DNA of 64,000 bases, from contig NZ_CP029378.1 of the NCBI RefSeq assembly GCF_003268675.1, positions 2,480,001 to 2,544,000 on the forward strand. The letters are read 5' to 3'. The notes under the pieces were generated by a model. The model saw nothing but the letters and a program-made list of their open reading frames with translations. It was not told the origin of the DNA and did not search any database. This DNA is from Streptomyces bacillaris. GTDB lineage: Bacteria; Actinomycetota; Actinomycetes; Streptomycetales; Streptomycetaceae. Position 1 is the first letter of the stretch, and each line of letters starts with the position of its first letter. This document shows positions 8,566-15,810 of the stretch, one piece after another. Both the position numbers and the translations under genes were made by a program.

Positions 8566-10101
8566 ATGTCTGATCTTCCCCGGAAGGCGGTTACGCGTAC
8601 CGCCAAGCTGGCCGCGCTGCCGCTCGGCTTCGCCGGCCGTGCCACCTGGGGTCTGGGCAAGCGGATCGGCGGCAGGTCCGCCGAGCTGGTCGCCCGCGAG
8701 GTGCAGCAGCGCACGGCCGAGCAGCTGTTCAGGACCCTGGGCGAGCTGAAGGGCGGGGCCATGAAGCTGGGCCAGGCCCTCTCCGTCTTCGAGTCGGCCC
8801 TGCCGGAGGAGATCGCGGGCCCCTACCGGGCCGCGCTGACCAAGTTGCAGGAGGCCGCACCGCCCCTGCCCGCCGGGACGGTCCATGCGGTGCTGGCCGA
8901 GCGGATCGGCGAGGACTGGCGGGAGTACTTCCTGGAGTTCGAGGACAAGCCGTCGGCCGCCGCCTCCATCGGGCAGGTCCACCGGGGGGTGTGGCACGAC
9001 GGCCGTGAGGTGGCCGTGAAGGTGCAGTATCCGGGTGCGGGCGAGGCGCTGCTCTCGGACCTCGCCCAGCTCAGCCGCTTCGCCCGGCTGCTCGGCCCGC
9101 TGGTGCCCGGCATGGACATCAAGCCGCTCATCAAGGAGATGCGCGAGCGGGTGTCGGAGGAGCTGGACTACGAGTTGGAGGCGCAGTCCCAGCGGGAGCA
9201 CGCGGAGGAGTTCGCGGACGATCCCGATGTGGTGATCCCGGGTGTGGTGCACCAGTCCGACCAGGTGCTGGTGACGGAGTGGATGGACGGGATCCCGCTG
9301 GCCGACGTGATCGCGGACGGTACGCCGGAGCAGCGGGACCGGGCCGGTCAGCTGCTGGCGCGCTTCCTCTTCTCGGGCCCGGCCCGCACCGGCCTCCTGC
9401 ACGCCGACCCGCACCCGGGCAACTTCCGGCTGCTGCCTCCGGTGGATGCCCCGGGCGACGCGGACGCGCCGCACGAGGTGGACGGTCCGGAGGCCTCGCC
9501 CGACCCGGACGGTTCCGGCGGTACGGACGGCTCGGAGGAGGGCGGGGCCGTCGGGGCTGCCGGGGACTGGCGGTTGGGGGTGCTGGACTTCGGGACGGTC
9601 GACCGGCTGCCGGGCGGGTTGCCGGGGACCATCGGAGAGTCCCTGCGGATGACGCTGGAGGGCGACGCGGCCGGGGTGTACGGGCGGCTGCGGGACGAGG
9701 GGTTCGTCAAGGAGTCGATCGACCTGGAGCCGGACGAGGTCCTCGACTATCTGCTCCCGATCATCGAGCCCGCGCAGGTGGAGGAGTTCACCTTCTCCCG
9801 GGGCTGGCTGCGGGACCAGGCGGCCCGGATCGCCGATCCTCGCTCCCCCGCGCACCAGTTGGGCAGGCAGCTGAACCTCCCGCCGTCCTACCTCCTGATA
9901 CACCGGGTCACGCTCAGCACGATCGGGGTCCTGTGCCAGCTGGGTGCGGCGGTCCGGCTGCGGGACGAACTCGAAGCGTGGCTGCCGGGGTTCGTGGCGG
10001 AGGACGAGGAGAGCGAGGAAGCCGGGGAGGCCAAGGAGGCCGGGGCAGGGTCGGAAAGCGAGGAGCCAGAGCCGGAGCCGGTCCCGGGGGGCGACGCGTA
10101 G
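8566..10101 (+). CDS. ABC1/UbiB-family atypical kinase
   Basis: 511 residues. It has the hallmark motifs of the ABC1 (AarF/UbiB/ADCK) family in order: KGGAMKLGQ (KxGQ, about residue 66), the Ala-rich loop AAASIGQV, VAVKVQYPG, HADPHPGNF and LDFGTVD. A ~48-residue Asp/Glu/Gly/Pro-rich insert separates the HADPHPGN catalytic loop from the DFG motif, and the C-terminus is a Glu-rich tail. Family members have ATPase or kinase-like activity linked to lipid or quinone metabolism. The mycobacterial counterpart sits next to whiB7, as here. Start: ATG at 8566 after GGAGGGGCAC. Probably co-transcribed with the ThiF-like gene. Confidence 0.9.
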   Translation: MSDLPRKAVTRTAKLAALPLGFAGRATWGLGKRIGGRSAELVAREVQQRTAEQLFRTLGELKGGAMKLGQALSVFESALPEEIAGPYRAALTKLQEAAPPLPAGTVHAVLAERIGEDWREYFLEFEDKPSAAASIGQVHRGVWHDGREVAVKVQYPGAGEALLSDLAQLSRFARLLGPLVPGMDIKPLIKEMRERVSEELDYELEAQSQREHAEEFADDPDVVIPGVVHQSDQVLVTEWMDGIPLADVIADGTPEQRDRAGQLLARFLFSGPARTGLLHADPHPGNFRLLPPVDAPGDADAPHEVDGPEASPDPDGSGGTDGSEEGGAVGAAGDWRLGVLDFGTVDRLPGGLPGTIGESLRMTLEGDAAGVYGRLRDEGFVKESIDLEPDEVLDYLLPIIEPAQVEEFTFSRGWLRDQAARIADPRSPAHQLGRQLNLPPSYLLIHRVTLSTIGVLCQLGAAVRLRDELEAWLPGFVAEDEESEEAGEAKEAGAGSESEEPEPEPVPGGDA

Positions 10102-10105
10102 GCGG

Positions 10106-10309
10106 TCACCACCAGAGGGAGTCGAGGCGGCTCTCGATCGCTCTGATGTGGAGGCGGGCGCAGCTCTCGCAGAAGTGGAGGAGCCGGCCGTCCTCCATGG
10201 AGGAGAGCCAGGTCAGCGGGGGCGTACCGCCCTCGGCGGCGGTGCCGCAGCGGGCGCAGACCACGGGTCCGGTGGCCGGTTCTTCGGGGGGATGCGTGTC
10301 CTCGTCCAC
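10106..10309 (-). CDS. Small zinc-ribbon-like hypothetical protein
   Basis: 67 residues if the GTG at 10309 is used; another GTG at 10354 would add 15 residues. It contains two Cys pairs (CARCG and CESC) about 32 residues apart, typical of a small treble-clef or zinc ribbon, and ends IESRLDSLWW. It converges on the ABC1 kinase with only 4 bases between the stops. Neither start has a strong Shine-Dalgarno. Function unknown. Confidence 0.65.
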   Translation of the reverse strand: MDEDTHPPEEPATGPVVCARCGTAAEGGTPPLTWLSSMEDGRLLHFCESCARLHIRAIESRLDSLWW

Positions 10310-10439
10310 GTCGTGACGATATCCCCGCGGCGGATCCTCGGCACCACAACGCACCGCGGGGCCGCCCTGACTCGGACGGCCCCGGGGTGGGGTGGTGGCT
10401 CTTCACCCGGCAGAGCGGTTGCCGGATGAGGGGCCGAGT

Positions 10440-10566
10440 GCTCCGGAAGGGAGCGCCGGTGCTCCGGTGGGGAGCGGTGTCGCTCCGGTCGTGGAGCGCT
10501 CGTGCTCCGGTCGCGGAGCGCTCGTGCTCCGGTCGCGGAGCGCTCGTGCTCCGGTCGCGGAGCGGA
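10440..10566. repeat. Tandem 22-bp hairpin repeat array
   Basis: Four head-to-tail copies of a 22-bp unit span 10482-10564, and two degenerate half-units precede them. Each unit contains the palindrome GCTCCGGTCGCGGAGC, so the array can fold into serial 6-bp hairpins on either strand. It lies just after the stop of the 87-residue gene downstream of wblC and may act as a compound terminator. Confidence 0.8.
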
Positions 10567-10579
10567 GAGGTGGGGCCTC

Positions 10580-10843
10580 TCAGTGCATGACGGCCATGGC
10601 CAGCGCGCGGCGGGCGCGCAGCGAGGCGCGCTCCGCTCGGCGCTGCATCCTGCGGGCGGCGGCGAGGCGCACCGCTCGGCGGTCGCTCTCGGCCTCCCGC
10701 AGGCGGTCGTGCATATGCGCACGCGCCAGGGCTTCTGGGATGAGTTGCATCTCGCGGGTCCTGTTCTGACGCGAGTCGTTCGCGCCGGTGATGGTGACGT
10801 CCGGGGTTGCGGAACCGACGGGCTCCTGCGTGGGGGTGATCAT
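10580..10843 (-). CDS. Small Arg-rich hypothetical protein downstream of wblC
   Basis: 87 residues from an ATG at 10843. The N-terminal third is polar (MITPTQEPVGSATPDV). The remainder is a predicted long basic helix (RLREAESDRRAVRLAAARRM then RAERASLRARRALAMAV). It follows wblC by 92 bases on the same strand and could be co-transcribed with it. No domain recognised. The Arg/Ala helix could bind nucleic acid, but that is inference. Confidence 0.6.
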   Translation of the reverse strand: MITPTQEPVGSATPDVTITGANDSRQNRTREMQLIPEALARAHMHDRLREAESDRRAVRLAAARRMQRRAERASLRARRALAMAVMH

Positions 10844-10935
10844 TGGTGCCTGATTCCGGGGGTCATGAGTCTGGGGACGGTCGATGGTTCCGAGGCGCGG
10901 CCACCGTGTGGGGGCGGGGGCGCAGCGGTCGGCGA

Positions 10936-11304
10936 TCACGCTGCGACCGGGTTCTTGCGCGGGCGGCCGCGCGGCCGCTTGCGGGCCACGACGACACCCT
11001 GGACGAAGAGCTCGCCGCCCCAGACGCCCCACGGCTCGCGCCGCTCCTTGGCACCGGCGAGGCAGGCCTCGACCAGCGGGCAGGTGCGGCAGAGCGACTT
11101 GGCGTACTCGACGTCGGCCGGGGACTCGGCGAAGAAGACCTCCGGGTCGTACGAGCGGCAGGGGACGGGTACGCCGAGGTTCTCGATGGCGTCGTCGAGC
11201 GCGGTGAGCGCGGTGAGGGGGAGCAAGGTGGAGTCCTCCGTGGAGCCGGGCGGGGAGATCGAGTCGGACTGCGGTACTGACGGGGCGTGCGCTTCGAGTT
11301 GCAC
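10936..11304 (-). CDS. wblC: WhiB-family Fe-S transcription factor WblC (WhiB7)
   Basis: 122 residues from a GTG at 11304. All WhiB signatures are present: four cysteines (VPCRS, then CRTCPLVEAC), the GVWGG turn and a C-terminal AT-hook (RPRGRPRKNP). The AT-hook and the context, next to uvrD2 and an ABC1 kinase, identify the WhiB7/WblC branch. That branch binds sigma-A with a 4Fe-4S cluster and activates antibiotic-resistance genes at promoters with an AT-rich site upstream of -35. A GAGGA lies about 12 bases before the start. Expression is very probably controlled by the long attenuated leader described separately, and by autoactivation. Confidence 0.95.
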   Translation of the reverse strand: MQLEAHAPSVPQSDSISPPGSTEDSTLLPLTALTALDDAIENLGVPVPCRSYDPEVFFAESPADVEYAKSLCRTCPLVEACLAGAKERREPWGVWGGELFVQGVVVARKRPRGRPRKNPVAA

Positions 11305-11401
11305 GGTGGGTGGTGTCCTCGTCTGGTCGTGCCGGCCTGTTGGCCGGTTGGCGGCTGGTACTGCTGGCCCGAGGCGCCTTGGGCATGTCCCGTCCGTTCG
11401 G

Positions 11402-11446
11402 ACAAAACAAAAGGGCCGCGGATCCCGAGTGGGGTTCCGCGGCCCT
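11402..11446 (-). terminator. Intrinsic attenuator terminator in wblC leader
   Basis: Read on the minus strand, an 11-bp perfect stem (11446-11436 with 11422-11412, AGGGCCGCGGA/TCCGCGGCCCT) with a 13-base loop is followed at once by TTTTGTTTTG. This is the only hairpin with a real T-tract that I found in the window. It lies 22 bases after the upstream ORF stop and 97 bases before the wblC GTG. Confidence 0.9.
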
Positions 11447-11504
11447 GAGGCGCCGGCCTGATGCTGGATCAGGCTGGATCGCTCCAGGGTTCAGGCCCAC
11501 GGAA
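11435..11504 (-). promoter_or_regulatory. Putative antiterminator pairing in wblC leader
   Basis: On the minus strand, TTCCGTGGGCC (11504-11494, inside the last codons of the upstream ORF) is complementary to GGGCCGCGGAA (11445-11435, the terminator 5' arm) with one G-U pair and one mismatch. A small hairpin (GCCTGAT/ATCAGGC) between them overlaps the upstream ORF stop codon. These would be mutually exclusive structures, as expected for translation-controlled attenuation. Confidence 0.6.
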
Positions 11505-11798
11505 GGCCCACATCGTGTGGTGCTGCTGCGTCTGCTTCTTGGCTCCGGCACCGGCTGCCGCAAAGGCATAGGCCTGAGCCTGTGCATCCTTCGCTACTGC
11601 TGCCGCCGGTGCCTCGATCGGTCGCTCATTGCGCTCCCGGACCACGGGGAGGCTCGCGAAGGACAGCGGGCTGACGGCGGAGACGCCGGACAGACCGGTG
11701 GCGCGGAGCGAGACGACCGAGGAACGGGTGAGGCCGAGCGAGCAGGCGGAGACGACCGAAAGACCGGTCATTTTCTGGGTTTCGATGATGCTGATCAC
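11469..11798 (-). CDS. Upstream ORF (leader peptide) of wblC
   Basis: 109 codons from a GTG at 11798 preceded by GAGAGGAGG eight bases upstream, one of the best ribosome-binding sites in the region. The peptide starts MISIIETQKMTGLSVVSACS, is Ser/Val/Ala-rich, and ends in a Gln/His/Trp-containing tail (QQHHTMWAFRGPEPWSDPA). It lies between the wblC promoter and the terminator. Upstream ORFs are known in whiB7/wblC leaders of mycobacteria and Streptomyces, where impaired translation promotes readthrough. Whether this peptide has any function of its own is unclear. Confidence 0.7.
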   Translation of the reverse strand: MISIIETQKMTGLSVVSACSLGLTRSSVVSLRATGLSGVSAVSPLSFASLPVVRERNERPIEAPAAAVAKDAQAQAYAFAAAGAGAKKQTQQHHTMWAFRGPEPWSDPA

Positions 11799-11911
11799 TT
11801 CAATCGCCTCCTCTCGGCGTCTAGGGGGACCGGCCGGAGCCGGTCGCGCGTATTCGGATAAGTACAGCACGGATTCAGGGCTTCAGAGAAGTCGCTGTTC
11901 CCGTGGTTAAG

Positions 11912-11951
11912 AACCTATGGTGACGACTGGTGCGGGCGCAAACTATTTTCT
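11912..11951 (-). promoter_or_regulatory. wblC promoter with WhiB7-type AT-rich box
   Basis: Minus-strand -35 TTGCGC (11941-11936), an 18-base spacer and -10 TAGGTT (11917-11912). The sequence AGAAAATA (11951-11944) sits two bases upstream of the -35. This matches the arrangement known for WhiB7-dependent promoters and suggests autoactivation. The predicted start near 11905 gives a leader of about 600 bases. Confidence 0.65.
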
Positions 11952-11964
11952 GGACGAGTTTTTC

Positions 11965-14190
11965 TCAGCTCTCACCGGCGCCCTCCTCGGGCCCCTCACC
12001 GACCGTCTCACCTGCGCAGATGGCCAGAACATCGGCTCCGAAACGGGTCAGCTTCCGGTTCCCGACGCCGGCGATGACGACCAGCTCGCCCTCGGTGGAC
12101 GGCACGGCCTCGGCGATGGCCATCAGGGTCTTCTCGGTGAAGACGCAGTAGTCGGGCTGGCTCAGCCGGGCCGCCTGGCCCGCCCTCCAGTCGAGCAGCC
12201 GGCCGTAGAGCGCCTCGTCCATGTCGGAGGGGCACTCCTCGCACCGCATCAGCTTCATCTCGCCCGCGTCGGTGAGGGTGCGGCCGCAGACCCGGCACCG
12301 CACCGGCTGCCGGGGCCTGCGCTCGACGGCCTCGCTCCGCCGCTCGGCGGCCCCTGCGGAGCGGCCGGTCCCCCGGTCGATCCCGCCGCCGCCTCCCGTC
12401 CCGCCCCGGGCGCCGGGCGCCGTGGAGCCCGGCCGGAGCCCGTTGAGGAACCGGGTGGGCCTGCGGCTCGCCCGGCCGCCGGGGGAACGCGCCAGGGACC
12501 AGGAGAGCGAGAGGTGGTGGCGGGCGCGGGTGACGCCGACGTACAGCAGGCGCCGCTCCTCCTCGATCTGCTCCTCGGTCTTGGCGTACGCGATCGGCAT
12601 CATGCCCTCGGTCAGGCCGACCAGGAACACCGCGTCCCACTCCAGCCCCTTCGCCGCGTGCAGCGAGGCCAGCGTGACGCCCTGGACCGTCGGGGCGTGC
12701 TGGGCGGCGGCCCGCTCGTCCAGCTCGCGCACCAGGTCGGTCAGGGTCGCCCCGGGCTTCGCCGTCTCGAAGTCCTCCGCGAGCCGCACCAGCGCGGCCA
12801 GCGACTCCCAGCGGTCGCGCACGGCCCCCGACCCGGCGGGCGGGCGGGTGGTCCACCCCTTGGTGGAGAGCACCGCCCGCACCTGGGCGGCCAGGTCCTC
12901 CGCCCCGTCCAGCAGGGAGTCGTTGCGCCCGGCCCGCGCCGCGCCGCGCAGGGCGGTGCCCGCCTCCCGTACCTCCGCGCGCTCGAAGAACCGCTCGGCG
13001 CCGCGCAGCTGGTAGGGCACGCCCGCGTCCGCCAGGGCCTGTTCGTAGACCTCGGACTGGGAGTTGACCCGGTAGAGGATGGCGATCTCCCCGGCCGGGA
13101 CGCCCGCCGCGATCAGGTCGCGGACGCGCCGGGCGGTCGCCTCGGCCTCATGGGGCTCGTCGGGATACTCCGCGTAGACCGGCTCGGGGCCCTTGTCGCG
13201 CTGCGAGACCAGCTCGAGGCGGTGGTCGGCGGCCCTGCCCCGGGCCTGGCTCAGCAGCCCGTTGGCGAGGTGGACGACCTGGGGGGTGGAGCGGTAGTCC
13301 CGGACCAGCTTGACGACCGTCGCCCCGGGGTGGCGGGTGCGGAAGTTCAGCAGGTGGTCGGGGGTGGCCCCGGTGAAGGAGTAGATCGTCTGGCTGGCGT
13401 CCCCGACCACGCAGAGGTTGTCCCGGTCCCCCACCCACAGATCGAGCAGCCGCTGCTGGAGCGGGCTGACGTCCTGGTACTCGTCGACGACGAAGTGCTG
13501 GTACTGGCCGCGCACGTGGTCCGCGATGTCGTGCCGGTCCTGGAGGATGCCGACGGTGAGCAGCAGCACGTCCTCGAAGTCGATCACCGAGCGGTCGCGC
13601 TTGAGCTGCTCGTACGTGGAGTAGATCTGGGCGAGCACCGCCGGGTCCCGGGGGGCGTCCCGCTGGGTCTTGGCGACGGCGGCCGGATAGTCGGCGGGGA
13701 CGGTCTGGGTGACCTTGGCCCACTCGATCTCGCCGGTGACGTCCCGCAGCTCGCTCCGGTCGAGCCGCAGCTCGCAGCGGGCGGCGGCCTCGGCGACCAG
13801 CTGCACCTTCCGCTCCAGCAGCCGGGGCAGCTCGCCACCGACTGCTTTCGGCCAGAAATACTGGAGCTGCCGGAGCGCCGCCGAGTGGAAGGTCCGCGCC
13901 TGGACGCCGGTCGCGCCGAGCTGGCGGAGCCGGCCGCGCATCTCCCCCGCGGCCCGGTTGGTGAACGTGACGGCGAGGACCGTGGCGGGCTGGAGGATGC
14001 CCGCGCGCACCCCGTACGCGATGCGGTGGGTGATCGCGCGGGTCTTGCCCGTACCCGCTCCGGCCAGCACGCATACCGGTCCGTGCAGGGCGAGAGCCAC
14101 CTCGCGCTGCTCGGGGTCGAGCCCGTCGAGCACGGCGTCCGGGGTCTCGGGAACCTGCGGGAAGAGGGTGGAGTGCGTTGCTGCTGTCAC
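11965..14190 (-). CDS. uvrD2: ATP-dependent DNA helicase UvrD2 (SF1A, HRDC domain)
   Basis: 741 residues from a GTG at 14190 (MTAATHSTLFPQ). SF1 helicase motifs: Q-like region LDPEQREVAL, Walker A AGAGTGKT near residue 43, LAVTFTNRAAGEM, VDEYQDVSPLQ, GDASQTIYSF and VGVTRARHHL. Near the C-terminus there are CRVCGR and CEEC pairs, followed by an HRDC domain (DWRAGQAARLSQPDYCVFTE onward). The tetracysteine plus HRDC architecture is that of mycobacterial UvrD2, a 3'-5' helicase in DNA repair. It is divergent from mycoredoxin. An in-frame upstream extension into 14463 has no helicase homology, so the GTG was chosen. Its stop lies 24 bases from the wblC -35 element. Confidence 0.92.
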   Translation of the reverse strand: MTAATHSTLFPQVPETPDAVLDGLDPEQREVALALHGPVCVLAGAGTGKTRAITHRIAYGVRAGILQPATVLAVTFTNRAAGEMRGRLRQLGATGVQARTFHSAALRQLQYFWPKAVGGELPRLLERKVQLVAEAAARCELRLDRSELRDVTGEIEWAKVTQTVPADYPAAVAKTQRDAPRDPAVLAQIYSTYEQLKRDRSVIDFEDVLLLTVGILQDRHDIADHVRGQYQHFVVDEYQDVSPLQQRLLDLWVGDRDNLCVVGDASQTIYSFTGATPDHLLNFRTRHPGATVVKLVRDYRSTPQVVHLANGLLSQARGRAADHRLELVSQRDKGPEPVYAEYPDEPHEAEATARRVRDLIAAGVPAGEIAILYRVNSQSEVYEQALADAGVPYQLRGAERFFERAEVREAGTALRGAARAGRNDSLLDGAEDLAAQVRAVLSTKGWTTRPPAGSGAVRDRWESLAALVRLAEDFETAKPGATLTDLVRELDERAAAQHAPTVQGVTLASLHAAKGLEWDAVFLVGLTEGMMPIAYAKTEEQIEEERRLLYVGVTRARHHLSLSWSLARSPGGRASRRPTRFLNGLRPGSTAPGARGGTGGGGGIDRGTGRSAGAAERRSEAVERRPRQPVRCRVCGRTLTDAGEMKLMRCEECPSDMDEALYGRLLDWRAGQAARLSQPDYCVFTEKTLMAIAEAVPSTEGELVVIAGVGNRKLTRFGADVLAICAGETVGEGPEEGAGES

Positions 14191-14431
14191 CCCGCCATGC
14201 TGCCAGGTCCCCTGGGGCGGATGCGGCGGTTGTCCACAGGCGTGAGGTATTCGTCGTACTGATACCGGCGGCGGCCCCGGCCGGATGCCGACCCTGCCCC
14301 GGAGCGGTGGCGGGAATGGTCGCCGTCCCCCGTACGTTCCATCCGGTGCGGGAAGGCGGCCTGGGCCGCCGGGCCGCATGTGACGCTGCGGCCGTGCAGC
14401 GGGACGGACGAGACAAGGGAGCGCCAGCGAC

Positions 14432-14686
14432 ATGGCGGGCACTGTGACGATGTACAGCACCACCTGGTGCGGCTACTGCCGTCGGCTGAAGAGCCAGATG
14501 GACCGCGAGGGCATCGCGTACAACGAGGTCAACATCGAGCACGACCCGGAGTCGGCGGCGTTCGTCGAGAAGGCCAATGGCGGAAACCAGACGGTTCCGA
14601 CGCTGCTGATCGTCTCCCCCGCGGGCACCGAGTCGGTCATGACGAACCCGTCGCTGGCCCAGGTGAAGCAGGCCCTGGTCGCCTGA
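14432..14686 (+). CDS. mrx1: Mycoredoxin/glutaredoxin-like thiol reductase
   Basis: 84 residues, a complete glutaredoxin fold: MYSTTWCGYCRRLK with the redox pair C-G-Y-C at residues 13-16, cis-Pro loop QTVPTLL and a final helix LAQVKQALVA. The CGYC motif and actinobacterial context match mycoredoxin-1, which uses mycothiol to reduce mixed disulfides. The gene lies between uvrD2 (divergent) and nudC (convergent) with its own terminator. Confidence 0.9.
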   Translation: MAGTVTMYSTTWCGYCRRLKSQMDREGIAYNEVNIEHDPESAAFVEKANGGNQTVPTLLIVSPAGTESVMTNPSLAQVKQALVA

Positions 14687-14726
14687 GCCCCACGCAGGGC
14701 GCACGACGCACGGCGCACCTGAAGTG

Positions 14727-14776
14727 ACACCGCTGCCCCGGCAGCCGCTTCCGAGCGGGTGCCGGGGCAGCGGTGT
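14727..14776. terminator. Bidirectional terminator between mrx1 and nudC
   Basis: 17-bp perfect inverted repeat (14727-14743 with 14760-14776) and a 16-base loop that can itself form a short GC stem. It is placed between convergent genes and has no T-tract. Confidence 0.85.
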
Positions 14777-14788
14777 GTGTGCCGTCGT

Positions 14789-15745
14789 TCAGTTGGTGCG
14801 GTTCAGGCTGCCCGGCCTCGGCAGCGGCTTGCCGTACCACAGCTCGATCAGCCGGGCGGCGATCGAGATGCCGTACGGGGGCATGACCTCGCCGGACTCG
14901 AAGGCGGCGGTCAGGTCCTCGCGGGAGAACCAGCGGGCCTCCTCGATCTCCTCGCCGTCCACATCGATCTCGGAGGAGGTGGCCCGGGCCATGAAGCCCA
15001 GCATCAGGCTGGAGGGGAAGGGCCACGGCTGGCTGGCGATGTACTCGACCTCGCCGACGGTGATCCCCGCCTCCTCGTAGACCTCGCGGACCACGGACTG
15101 CTCGATCGACTCCCCCGGCTCGACGAACCCGGCGAGCGTGGAGAAGCGGCCCTCGGGCCAGTGCACCTGGCGGCCCAGCAGGGCGCGGTCCTGGTCGTCG
15201 GTGACGAGCATGATGACGGCCGGGTCGGTGCGCGGGTAGTGCTCGGCGCCGCAGGCCTGGCAGCGGCGGATGTGCCCGGCGGCGGCGATGACCGTGCGCT
15301 CGCCGCAGCGGGAGCAGAAGCGGTGGAGGCGCTGCCAGTTCTCCAGGGCGACCGCGTGCACCATCAGCCCCGCGTCCCGGGGACCGAGCAGCAGCCCCGC
15401 CTCGCGGAGTCCGGCCGGGCGGGCCGACTGGTCCATGCGGCCGGGCAGTGAGTCCTTCTGGAGCGCGAAGTAGCTGACACCGGCCTCGTCGGTGCCGAGG
15501 AAATAGCGGTGGGTCTCGGTGACCGGGGCCTCGAAGGCCGGGGTCATCACGATCTCGGTGCCGCCCTCGGGGGTGTCGTCGATCAGCACCTGCCCGCCGG
15601 AGACGACGAAGACGCGGGTCGTCGGGTGACTCCACGCCGCGGCCAGCCACGCCTCGTCCAGACGGTGGTGCGCCGCGCGGTCGATGCCGCTGGGCGCGGT
15701 GAGGCCGATCGGGCGGTCCGCGGTGGTGTTGTCGAAGGTGCTCAC
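14789..15745 (-). CDS. nudC: NAD(+)/NADH diphosphatase NudC
   Basis: 318 residues. A zinc ribbon (CSRCG and CQACG, about residues 142-160) precedes the Nudix domain. The Nudix box GFVEPGESIEQSVVREVYEEAG is canonical, and the NudC-specific SQPWPFPSSLM follows. The enzyme hydrolyses NADH and NAD+, removes NAD caps from RNA in other bacteria, and may detoxify isoniazid-NAD-type adducts in relatives. Start: ATG at 15745 after AGGAAGCACCTG. It lies downstream of the M20 peptidase gene by 65 bases on the same strand. Confidence 0.93.
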   Translation of the reverse strand: MSTFDNTTADRPIGLTAPSGIDRAAHHRLDEAWLAAAWSHPTTRVFVVSGGQVLIDDTPEGGTEIVMTPAFEAPVTETHRYFLGTDEAGVSYFALQKDSLPGRMDQSARPAGLREAGLLLGPRDAGLMVHAVALENWQRLHRFCSRCGERTVIAAAGHIRRCQACGAEHYPRTDPAVIMLVTDDQDRALLGRQVHWPEGRFSTLAGFVEPGESIEQSVVREVYEEAGITVGEVEYIASQPWPFPSSLMLGFMARATSSEIDVDGEEIEEARWFSREDLTAAFESGEVMPPYGISIAARLIELWYGKPLPRPGSLNRTN

Positions 15746-15810
15746 AGGTGCTTCCTACTCCCCCTGGGTGGATCGGGTGTGCACAGGTTCGTGGAGGGTG
15801 TGCAGAGGAT

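Noticed and set aside
10440..10566. CRISPR-like repeat array
   Set aside because: Units are head-to-tail with no unique spacers, only 22 bp long, and no cas genes are nearby.
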